Source of the DNA: Bacillota bacterium
GTDB lineage: Bacteria > Bacillota > Clostridia > Acetivibrionales > DSM-1351
NCBI GenBank assembly: GCA_023415305.1
Contig: JAEZKZ010000078.1
Location: forward strand, 1-58,252
Direction of reading: 5' to 3'
Length of the DNA stretch: 58,252 nucleotides
The position numbers were made by a program, and so were the translations under genes. Numbering within the stretch: position 1 is the first letter of the stretch; every line of letters starts with the position of its first letter. Under the pieces are notes generated by a model. The model ran no database searches. It saw nothing but the letters and a program-made list of their open reading frames with translations, and was not told the origin of the DNA. Positions 51,978-58,252 of the stretch are shown piece by piece.

Positions 51978-53219
51978 TTAGTTTTGTCTGTAATCAATAA
52001 TTCTTTTACTCTTCTTTTCACTTCTTGGAAGGCTGCCAATGCCACTGACTTCTGCAATAATATGTATACCAATCCGCTTCTTAAACAGGTCCACAATATT
52101 ATATTCAATTTCTTCCCGCTCAGTGTCACCGTCAGAATTATATTCTGCTTTTAAGGTCATAACATCCTTTCCGTTTATATGGTCTATTATGATCTGGTAT
52201 TCACTGCTGACACCCTCAATTTCTCTTAAAATTTCATCAATCTGACCTGGATAAATATTAACGCCTTTTACCTTAACCATGTCATCAGTACGTCCAATTA
52301 TCCTGTCTATACGCGGATAGGAAAGACCGCAGGCACATTTACCGGGTATTATCCTGGTAAGGTCTCTGGTTCTGTATCTAAGCAGTGGAGCACCTTCTTT
52401 TCTCAACGTGGTTATTACCAATTCCCCAACTTCACCCTCTGGGAGAACCTCTCCGGTAGCTGAATCAATTATTTCAAAGTAAAGAAAATCGTCGTAATAG
52501 TGCATTCCGCTATGGCAATCACAATCAATTGCGATGCCCGGACCGTATATTTCGGTTAATCCGTAAATATCATATATATCTATACCAAGCTCGTTCTTGA
52601 TCCGCTGTCTCATTTTTTCTCCCCAGCGTTCAGAACCGATGACACCTTTTTTAAGATAAATTTCGGAACGAAGCCCTCTCTTCTCAACCTCTTCAGCCAG
52701 AACCAATGCATATGAGGAGGTTCCAATAATTACTGTAGATTTTAAATCCATCATCATCTGCAGCTGCTTGTCTGTATTTCCGGGGCCCATAGGTACTGCC
52801 ATTGCACCTAGCTTTTCACAGCCGGCCTGGAAGCCTATACCTGCAGTCCATAAACCATAGCCGGGTGTTATTTGAATTCGGTCTAAAGGAGTTATACCGG
52901 CTATTTCATAGCTTCTGGCCATCATTTCTGCCCAATCGGACACATCCTGCGCAGTGTATGGAATTATTATAGGCTTTCCTGTAGTTCCTGATGAGGAGTG
53001 GATTCTTACTATATTTTCATCAGGTACAGCCTGAAGTCCTAGAGGATAGGCCTCTCTCAATTCTTCCTTTGTTGTGAAGGGAAGATTTTTAATCATTTCC
53101 ATGGAAGTAATTTCATTAATATTTACTCCGCTTTTTTGAAATTTCTCACTGTAGAAAGGACTGTTTTTGCTGACTTTCTCAAGTAAATTTTTGAAAAGTT
53201 CAAATTGACCTGCACTCAT
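51978..53219 (-). CDS. paaK: Phenylacetate-CoA ligase (PaaK family)
   Basis: At 413 residues it has the AMP-binding HSSSGTTGKPIIIPYT motif, YGLTEIYGPG, LRYRTRDLTRIIPG and the end KGVNIYPGQIDEILREIEG. The family activates aryl-acetates to CoA thioesters with ATP. Next to indolepyruvate oxidoreductase genes the likely job is conversion of aryl-acetate to aryl-acetyl-CoA, in salvage or catabolism of aromatic amino acids. The ribosome site is weak. It follows mgsA by 83 bases. Confidence 0.92.
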   Translation of the reverse strand: MSAGQFELFKNLLEKVSKNSPFYSEKFQKSGVNINEITSMEMIKNLPFTTKEELREAYPLGLQAVPDENIVRIHSSSGTTGKPIIIPYTAQDVSDWAEMMARSYEIAGITPLDRIQITPGYGLWTAGIGFQAGCEKLGAMAVPMGPGNTDKQLQMMMDLKSTVIIGTSSYALVLAEEVEKRGLRSEIYLKKGVIGSERWGEKMRQRIKNELGIDIYDIYGLTEIYGPGIAIDCDCHSGMHYYDDFLYFEIIDSATGEVLPEGEVGELVITTLRKEGAPLLRYRTRDLTRIIPGKCACGLSYPRIDRIIGRTDDMVKVKGVNIYPGQIDEILREIEGVSSEYQIIIDHINGKDVMTLKAEYNSDGDTEREEIEYNIVDLFKKRIGIHIIAEVSGIGSLPRSEKKSKRIIDYRQN

Positions 53220-53302
53220 CTCGACTCATCTCTTCTTTCTATGAATTTATATAATACTTAATTATATAAGCTTTTAGCTTATTTGTCCATTAAGGCTGTT
53301 TA

Positions 53303-53764
53303 TCAGTAGCCTCCGAAATGTTCCTTTCGTATCCTGCTGTAATAGTCAACAACATTTCTGTCGTATTCGGCCTCCATTAAGTTTGAGGACAAAAGGAAGT
53401 CAGCCGTTGACTGATTCATAGCTACGGGAATATCATATAATACTGCTATTCTTAATAATGCCTTTACATCAGGATCATGGGGCTGAGATGTAAGGGGATC
53501 CCAAAAGAATATCATAAAGTCTACTTCACCGTTTGCAATACAGGCACCTATCTGCTGGTCACCGCCCAGAGGCCCGCTCTTAAAGCGCTTCACAGGCAAA
53601 CCGGTGTTCTCTGAAATAAGTTGGGCAGTTGTTCCTGTTCCGCATAAAAATTGCCTGCCAAGTATATCAGCTTTACTCTTTACCCAGTTTATCAAGTCCT
53701 GTTTTCTGTTGTCATGTGCTATTAATGCTATATGCTTTTGCTTTCCAAGTTTATTTCCACTCAT
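53303..53764 (-). CDS. mgsA: Methylglyoxal synthase
   Basis: The 153-residue enzyme converts dihydroxyacetone phosphate to methylglyoxal and phosphate. HIALIAHDNRKQDLINWVKS, GTGTTAQLIS, SGPLGGDQQIGA with the phosphate loop, and FFWDPLTSQPHDPDV with the catalytic Asp are all present. It relieves phosphate limitation by opening a glycolytic bypass. The ATG at 53764 has GGAG upstream, inside element copy 4. It is in line with iorA and iorB. Confidence 0.95.
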   Translation of the reverse strand: MSGNKLGKQKHIALIAHDNRKQDLINWVKSKADILGRQFLCGTGTTAQLISENTGLPVKRFKSGPLGGDQQIGACIANGEVDFMIFFWDPLTSQPHDPDVKALLRIAVLYDIPVAMNQSTADFLLSSNLMEAEYDRNVVDYYSRIRKEHFGGY

Positions 53765-53870
53765 AGTATCTCCAATCTCGCGCAAAGCGCGTGTACAAAA
53801 GTAATGAAAAGACACGTAGTGGCTTTTCGCTGCGTGAAAAGCACGATGACTTGCCGAATGTATTTTTCAC
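53751..53870 (-). CDS. Possible 39-residue leader peptide inside element copy 4
   Basis: GTG with GGAG upstream opens MKNTFGKSSCFSRSEKPL and runs past the palindrome to end at a TAA 14 bases inside mgsA. The first half matches the frames in copies 1 and 2; the second half drifts. The overlap with the mgsA start would couple translation. Coding status is not proven. Confidence 0.35.
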   Translation of the reverse strand: MKNTFGKSSCFSRSEKPLRVFSLLLYTRFARDWRYYEWK

Positions 53871-53878
53871 GCTTCTCC
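53751..53878 (-). repeat. Interspersed leader element, copy 4 (full, diverged)
   Basis: GGAGAAGC then GTG (53870), the GCGTGAAA/TTTCACGC stem and the conserved CATCGTG-type middle are kept. The hairpin is AAAAGCCAC-TAC-GTGTCTTTT (53807-53827), replacing CCGC/GCGG of the other copies with complementary CAC/GTG. A GCGCG palindrome (53779-53792) and GATTGGAG follow before mgsA. Beyond its far end, 53879-53905 repeats GCGTAGATTGGAG-like DNA over the last codons of iorB. Confidence 0.85.
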
Positions 53879-53892
53879 AATCTACGCGCATT

Positions 53893-54528
53893 TCACGCTT
53901 CTACGCCAATAGCGTGTGTGTTGTTTAAAATATAGTTATAACCCAGTTCAAAAGCTCTTTGGTTCAACTCTCTGAATTTCTGTGGTACGTTTTCAATTAT
54001 GGCTTCTTCAATTACTTCCTTTGCAAAAGGCATACCTGCTGCGGCAGCTGCTCCAAGGAGAACAACATTTACCGCTTTTACGCTCCCGGCATTTTGTGCA
54101 ATACCATAACCATCGATATAATAGACCTTATCAGTATTACTGTTTATAAAGTCGGTTATTGTATCAACATTATACCTGGAAGTTCCCAGAGATGATGATA
54201 CAGGTTTGATGGTCTGAGTATTAACTATACAGCAGCCGCCCTTTTTTAGTCTTGGAAGACTTCGGGCAGCTTCAGACAATTCGAAAGCTATAAGCATGTC
54301 GGCATTGCAAATAGGAATTATAGAACTTGCCTTTTCACTGTTTATTCTAACGTGACTTACAACGCAGCCTCCCCTTTGTGACATTCCTATGGTTTCAGAG
54401 GTTCTTGCAAAGCAGCCCTGCTTGATTGCCGCAGCAGCTATCAACCTCGAAGCAAGAACTGTTCCTTGTCCTCCTACACCTGCTATTAATATATCGTACT
54501 TCTCATTTATGTTTGTTATTTTATTCAT
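53893..54528 (-). CDS. iorB: Indolepyruvate ferredoxin oxidoreductase, beta subunit
   Basis: The 211-residue gamma-type subunit has AGVGGQGTVLASRLIAAAAI and TSETIGMSQRGGCVVSHVRI, typical of IorB. With IorA it oxidises aryl-pyruvates to aryl-acetyl-CoA with reduction of ferredoxin, or the reverse. It overlaps the iorA end by eight bases with AGGAGG before its ATG. Its last codons lie in DNA resembling the leader element. Confidence 0.93.
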   Translation of the reverse strand: MNKITNINEKYDILIAGVGGQGTVLASRLIAAAAIKQGCFARTSETIGMSQRGGCVVSHVRINSEKASSIIPICNADMLIAFELSEAARSLPRLKKGGCCIVNTQTIKPVSSSLGTSRYNVDTITDFINSNTDKVYYIDGYGIAQNAGSVKAVNVVLLGAAAAAGMPFAKEVIEEAIIENVPQKFRELNQRAFELGYNYILNNTHAIGVEA

Positions 54529-56314
54529 TTTCAGAACCTCCTATGGCATTGAAAGGACATACGTATGTACACAAACCGCAGCCGTAACATAGTGAAGGTT
54601 CGATTACTGCCTTTCCGTCTATAGTAGATATTGCCGGACATCCTATTTCGGTTATACATTTCTTGCATTTCTTACAATTATCATTAACTTTATATTTAAC
54701 TACAGGCTTGAACAATGCAATACAGGGAGCTTCAAATATGACAGCCGAAGGCCCCTTGAAGTCTGCTGCCTTCTTAATTATTTCAACAGCGCTTTTGAAG
54801 TCCAGAGGATTCCCTTTTTCTATATGTCCCACTCCGCAAGCCTTGACTACACCATAAATATCGACTTTTTCCGATATGCTGTTCATCATGGTTTTACCTA
54901 TGCCCGGATGGGGCTGATGTCCTGTCATTGCTGTGGTACTGTTATCAACTATAACTATTGTTATATCAGTATTGTTGTATACTGCATTAATAATTCCCGG
55001 AATTCCTGTATGGAAGAAGGTAGAATCTCCAATGAACGCGATACTCTTAGTATCGGGCTCAGTTCTCTTTATACCCTGTGCAACAGTAATACCGGCTCCC
55101 ATACATAAACAGGTATCTACCATTTCCAGCGGCTTTGCATTGCCTAAAGTGTAGCAGCCGATATCTCCGGTGCACACAGCCTTCTGCCCCTTCATTGCCA
55201 GTTTGACGGCATAGAAGGAGGCTCTATGGGGACAGCCTGCGCAAAGTACCGGCTGTCTGACAGGAAGCTCAGGCAAAGCCGCTTTTGGAGCTGTTTCCAC
55301 CTTTATACCAAGGAATTTGGAAAGTTCCTCATAAACCAATTCAAAGGTATACTCTCCTGCGAAAGGAAGGTTTCCGGTTTTTTTACCAAGAATTTTTGCA
55401 TTATTACCTGTTGAAGCACAGAGCATGGTCAGTTCTTCTTCCAATACCGGGTCCAGCTCTTCAAATACCAGAACCTGTTCTAGTCCGAAAAGAAACTCTT
55501 CTGCCTTTGCTCTGGGCAGCGGATAAGGGGTACCGACCTTGAAAACCTTTACATCAGCCTGAAGCTTCTCAAGTGCTTCAACCGCGTAAGTATAGGCGAC
55601 ACCCGACGCAGCTATGCCAATCTTGCCTGAACCGGAGACCTTGTTGAAAAGGGCAAGGTCAGAAAAGATTTCTCCAAGCTTGTGCTGCAGCTGTTCTATA
55701 TGAAGATGCTTTCTATAAGCAAGGTTGGGAAATATTATCCACTTGGGATCCTTAACGAAACCCTCCGGTTTATGTTGAGCCCTATAATCATCCAGGTCAA
55801 TTGTCCCGCAGGCATGACAAACCCTCGTAGTCGGCCTGAAAAAAACAGGCAGTTCAACCTTTTCGGATAATTCAAATGCATATTGAATCATTTCAAATGC
55901 TTCTTCCGGAGTTGACGGATCAAGAACAGGCAAATTTGAAAATCTAGCAAAATGTCTTGTATCCTGTTCTGTTTGTGATGAAAAGGGACCCGGATCATCT
56001 GCGACCAATACAACCATACCGCCTTTTACTCCGATATATGCAAGGCTCATAAGGGGGTCGGCTGCAACATTCAGTCCCACCTGTTTCATAGTTACTAGGG
56101 TTCTGGCTCCGCTATATGCAGCACCTGCGGCGATTTCCATAGCGGACTTTTCATTTACAGACCATTCAACATATATATCACCCGGATTATTATGGGCTAT
56201 TGTTTCCAATACTTCTGTAGAAGGAGTCCCGGGGTATCCGGTTACTACATTAACTCCTGCTCTTATAGCTCCAAGGGCAATAGCTTCATTACCCATAAGT
56301 AGTTTTTTCGCCAT
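54521..56314 (-). CDS. iorA: Indolepyruvate ferredoxin oxidoreductase, alpha subunit
   Basis: The 597-residue protein has the N-terminal pyrimidine domain (VNVVTGYPGTPSTEVLETIA), the thiamine-diphosphate region (GDIGCYTLGNAKP and IGDSTFFHTGIPG), and a C-terminal pair of 4Fe-4S motifs (NCKKCKKCITEIGCP and CYGCGLCTYVCPF). These are complete for a working IorA. GGAG lies seven bases before the ATG, in the degenerate element copy at 56329-56420. Confidence 0.95.
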   Translation of the reverse strand: MAKKLLMGNEAIALGAIRAGVNVVTGYPGTPSTEVLETIAHNNPGDIYVEWSVNEKSAMEIAAGAAYSGARTLVTMKQVGLNVAADPLMSLAYIGVKGGMVVLVADDPGPFSSQTEQDTRHFARFSNLPVLDPSTPEEAFEMIQYAFELSEKVELPVFFRPTTRVCHACGTIDLDDYRAQHKPEGFVKDPKWIIFPNLAYRKHLHIEQLQHKLGEIFSDLALFNKVSGSGKIGIAASGVAYTYAVEALEKLQADVKVFKVGTPYPLPRAKAEEFLFGLEQVLVFEELDPVLEEELTMLCASTGNNAKILGKKTGNLPFAGEYTFELVYEELSKFLGIKVETAPKAALPELPVRQPVLCAGCPHRASFYAVKLAMKGQKAVCTGDIGCYTLGNAKPLEMVDTCLCMGAGITVAQGIKRTEPDTKSIAFIGDSTFFHTGIPGIINAVYNNTDITIVIVDNSTTAMTGHQPHPGIGKTMMNSISEKVDIYGVVKACGVGHIEKGNPLDFKSAVEIIKKAADFKGPSAVIFEAPCIALFKPVVKYKVNDNCKKCKKCITEIGCPAISTIDGKAVIEPSLCYGCGLCTYVCPFNAIGGSENE

Positions 56315-56328
56315 TCAGTTCTCCAATC

Positions 56329-56420
56329 AGCTGCACGTGCAGCGGTAAAATTTATATGAAAGCCTTTCAGGCTTTTGTAACGGAAAATATAATTGAACAA
56401 TGCTCCACGCTTTAAGCCAA
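56329..56420 (-). repeat. Degenerate leader element before iorA
   Basis: On the minus strand AAGCGTGG, a hairpin AAAAGCC-TGAA-AGGCTTT, a perfect palindrome GCTGCACGTGCAGC (56330-56343) and GATTGGAG occur in the same order and spacing as in copies 1, 2 and 4. The sequence between them is unrelated. It is included because architecture and position match; it may be coincidence. Confidence 0.4.
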
Positions 56421-56485
56421 ACCCTTCTCAGTACGTATAACTCCTCTAACCTTGTATTAAAAATTATAACATAGATTTATTATAT

Positions 56486-56515
56486 TTGGACAAAAAACTA
56501 CATTATAAATATAAT
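56486..56515 (+). promoter_or_regulatory. Sigma-A type promoter of the P-II gene
   Basis: TTGGAC (56486-56491), an 18-base spacer and a perfect TATAAT (56510-56515) precede the P-II gene by about 40 bases. Confidence 0.65.
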
Positions 56516-56556
56516 ATAATTAAAGGAACAATCTGGATTATAAGGAGGATTTTATT

Positions 56557-56898
56557 ATGAAAATGGTGGTTGCAATAGTAAGACCTGAGGCCTTTGAGGA
56601 TGTAAAGCAGGCCTTGTTTGATGCTCAGATTCATAAAATGACTGTAAGCCATGTAAAGGGCTGTGGTCAGCAAATGGGGTATACTGAAAGCTACCGTGGT
56701 ACCGTAACGGAAGTAAATCTTCTTAACAAGGTTAGGTTTGAGATATCAGTTAACGATGAATACGTAAAGCCAACTATCGATGCCATAATGAAAGCTGCCA
56801 GGACAGGTAATATCGGTGATGGTAAGATATTTGTCCTCCCCATTGAAGAATGTTATCGAATCAGAACCGGTGAAGAAGGTCGTGAAGCTATAGGCTAA
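56557..56898 (+). CDS. P-II family signalling protein with altered T-loop
   Basis: The 113-residue protein aligns throughout with GlnB/GlnK: the Gln39 equivalent in CGQQMGYTE, Lys58 in LNKVRFEI, TGNIGDGKIF and RIRTGEE. The T-loop differs: YRGTVTEVNLL replaces YRGAEYMVDFL, so Tyr51, the usual uridylylation site, is Thr. Binding of ATP and 2-oxoglutarate should persist, but covalent control by GlnD should not. AAGGAGG precedes the ATG. No ammonium transporter or glutamine synthetase gene is beside it. Confidence 0.93.
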   Translation: MKMVVAIVRPEAFEDVKQALFDAQIHKMTVSHVKGCGQQMGYTESYRGTVTEVNLLNKVRFEISVNDEYVKPTIDAIMKAARTGNIGDGKIFVLPIEECYRIRTGEEGREAIG

Positions 56899-56936
56899 AG
56901 GTATACCTTAAATCTTAACGTGAAATCAATACTTTA

Positions 56937-57035
56937 GATCCCCGGCTTTTGCGAAAAGAGTGCTGAACCTGATAAAATGTACAGGAAGTGTGTCAATAAG
57001 AGTACAGCACAAACAAAGAGCCGGGGGTTATTTTT
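56937..57035 (+). ncRNA. Structured three-helix element ending in a U-tract, terminator or small RNA
   Basis: CCCCGGCT (56940-56947) pairs with AGCCGGGG (57019-57026) and encloses two hairpins. One is TTTT-GCG-AAAA (56947-56957). The other is GTGCTG..CAGCAC (56960-57010), with an inner CCTG..CAGG (56968-56985). TTATTTTTT follows. It ends the P-II transcript, but the branched 85-nt form is far more elaborate than a plain terminator. Confidence 0.55.
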
Positions 57036-57060
57036 TAATTGAATTAGTTTCCCCTTATTA

Positions 57061-57890
57061 TTAAATCTGAAGGTTCCGGACCCCGGAGAATAAATTTCTG
57101 CCCATAGCGGTATTTTCATAGTCTTCATCATTGATCCCCATTAAATAAGCCAGTGTCGGCATAATATCAACCTGTCCGCCTGTGATCTTTATTTCCTTAG
57201 GCTTTATATCCTTATTGTATATTATAAGTGGAAGTTTTTTGTTATTATCCAGCCACCATTCATCCCTTTGTTTTATAGCATCAATTTCATTCTTAAAGTA
57301 TTTATGTACACCTTCATGGTCACCGGTAATTGTAACCAATGTATTATTCCAGCAGCCCCTCGCTTTAAGTTGATCCAGCAGCATTCCAATTTGTTTATCG
57401 GAATAGCGTATGCACTGGTAATACCCTCCAAGTTTTGATTGACCAAGCTTTCCGTCTAATTTTAATTCCTTATACTTATCAGGTAATTCAAAGGGGGAAT
57501 GGCTTGAAAGAGTAAACACAAAAGAAAAGAATGGTTGCTTTTGTGTTGCAATAATGGGTAAAATCTGCTCAAAGAAAGCCTTATCACTTATTCCCATATT
57601 GATTTTTTCCGTTATATTATAACTTGAGGAATCATAACACTTGTCATAGCCCATTGAAGTCAATGCAGGCTTAACATTCCAAAGAGCCCCATCATCTGGA
57701 TGAAAGGACGAAGTGAAATATTTTTTTGCTTAACGGTTTAGGAAGCGAGTTGTACTCTGTAAACGCATTGTATACAAAAGTATGTCCTCGTTATCTGGTA
57801 TGTTTTCTTTCTTGAATTTATACCAGTTCTCTTTGTCAACCTTGTCAGCTTCAGACAGATTTATCGTACTTTCCTCAATATTATTTTCAA
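57061..57890 (-). pseudogene. Decayed LtaS-like sulfatase (lipoteichoic acid synthase family)
   Basis: The last 200 residues read well, with FVFTLSSHSPFELPDKYKEL, TLVTITGDHEGVHKYF and TGGQVDIMPTLAYLMG carrying the usual His and Asp of the phosphoglycerol transferase domain. Upstream, a frameshift near 57717 separates VYNAFTEYNSLPKPL from SSFHPDDGALWNVKPALTSM. Another break and a large deletion join it to LSEADKVDKENWYKFKKENI. The catalytic Thr region and the membrane domain are gone. It cannot be functional. Confidence 0.8.
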
Positions 57891-57931
57891 TTTACTATAA
57901 AGAATGAGATTTTTTTATTTTGATCCGAAAT

Positions 57932-58252
57932 ACAAAGAAAGCCTCAAGCTGTTACGCTCAAGGCCAAAGGTCTAAAAATAGAAAAGTATATATTTTCTGC
58001 CCGTAAAGCAACAAGACCCCAAGCATTTCTGCTTGTAGGCCTAAAGTCTTGAGACATACTTTCTTACTCTTTCAACTTTTTAAGCAATATAAAGAAAGCC
58101 TCAAGCTGTTATGCTCAAGACCAAGGGCCTTAAGAATAGAAAAGTATATATTCAATTTTCTTCCTCAAATGCAACAAGACCCCAAGCATTTCTGCTTGTA
58201 GGCCTAAAGTCTTGAGACATACTTTCTTACTCTTTCAACTTTTTAAGCAATA
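57932..58252 (+). repeat. Tandem pair of about 160-nt repeats with conserved RNA-like fold
   Basis: Two copies start at 57934 and 58091 and end with AAGCAATA at 58089 and 58252; they differ by a 6-nt change in the middle. Each unit pairs CTCAAG(A/G)C with GTCTTGAG, GG(C/T)C with GGCC across 4-nt internal loops, and AAGAAAG with CTTTCTT, around a CAAGCA-TTTC-TGCTTG hairpin. A third copy may lie past the window edge. On the minus strand each unit also has a short frame beginning MSQDFRPTSRNAWGLVA (58055 and 58218 as ATG sites). Confidence 0.8.

Noticed and set aside
56330..56343. Palindrome GCTGCACGTGCAGC as a repressor operator of iorA
   Set aside because: Position and order match the palindrome module of the leader element, and no regulator gene is nearby, so an operator cannot be claimed.
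57932..58252. CRISPR-like direct repeats
   Set aside because: Units are about 160 nt with no alternating spacers and only two copies; no cas genes are present.

Overview
The window looks like chromosome of a low-GC, anaerobic, Gram-positive member of the Clostridia. Evidence: A+T-rich intergenic DNA, strong GGAGG ribosome sites, ferredoxin-linked indolepyruvate oxidoreductase, an S-layer-homology protein, a BMP-type nucleoside transporter, an ECF folate transporter under a THF riboswitch, and many U-tract terminators. A mesophilic Ruminiclostridium-like species is my guess, not something the DNA proves. Most genes are on the minus strand.

Layout. 0-0.5 kb: right end of an ISL3-type insertion sequence. 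0.6-5.2 kb: iron alcohol dehydrogenase, HD phosphohydrolase, a broken arsenate-reductase-like gene, an EcsC protein and a secreted transglycosylase. 5.3 kb: tRNA-Leu(UAG). 5.5-12.8 kb: HD-GYP protein, metallophosphoesterase, phosphohexomutase, radical SAM protein and small membrane or lipid-associated genes. 13-18.3 kb: lrgAB, uvrB, mntP, trpS. 18.5-24.2 kb: one purine unit, in which a guanine-class riboswitch precedes xpt and a complete nucleoside ABC transporter. 24.3-32.1 kb: queT with a structured leader, a WecA/TagO-like enzyme, an FAD protein, azlCD, a cyclophilin, an MFS carrier and a phosphoglycerate-mutase-like phosphatase. 32.2-36.5 kb: a second-type topoisomerase pair (ParE/ParC-like). 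36.5-42.3 kb: an accessory stretch of small single genes (deformylase, DinB-like, serine hydrolase, helical-repeat protein, two GNATs) with gene and IS110 remnants and recurring junction sequences. 42.5-51.8 kb: a lipoprotein with a TGAGN-type repeat, folT with a THF riboswitch, an SLH protein, and a MacB-type efflux system with an HlyD adaptor. 52-56.3 kb: iorA-iorB-mgsA-paaK, an aryl-acid/2-oxoacid cluster. 56.5-58.25 kb: a P-II protein, a structured intergenic element, a decayed LtaS-like sulfatase and a tandem pair of roughly 160-nt repeats.

Most unusual content. (1) A modular interspersed element occurs as three full copies plus a partial and a degenerate one. Each sits directly before the ribosome site of a gene. 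The full copies carry their own ribosome site, a conserved short reading frame, a hairpin with a U-rich tail whose stem covaries between copies, and a GC palindrome. (2) The tandem repeats at the right edge fold as a plus-strand RNA, and the differences between copies keep G-U pairing on that strand only. (3) The 36.5-42.3 kb stretch has repeated gene-junction sequences resembling cassette boundaries. All three rest on manual reading and need genome-wide searches.
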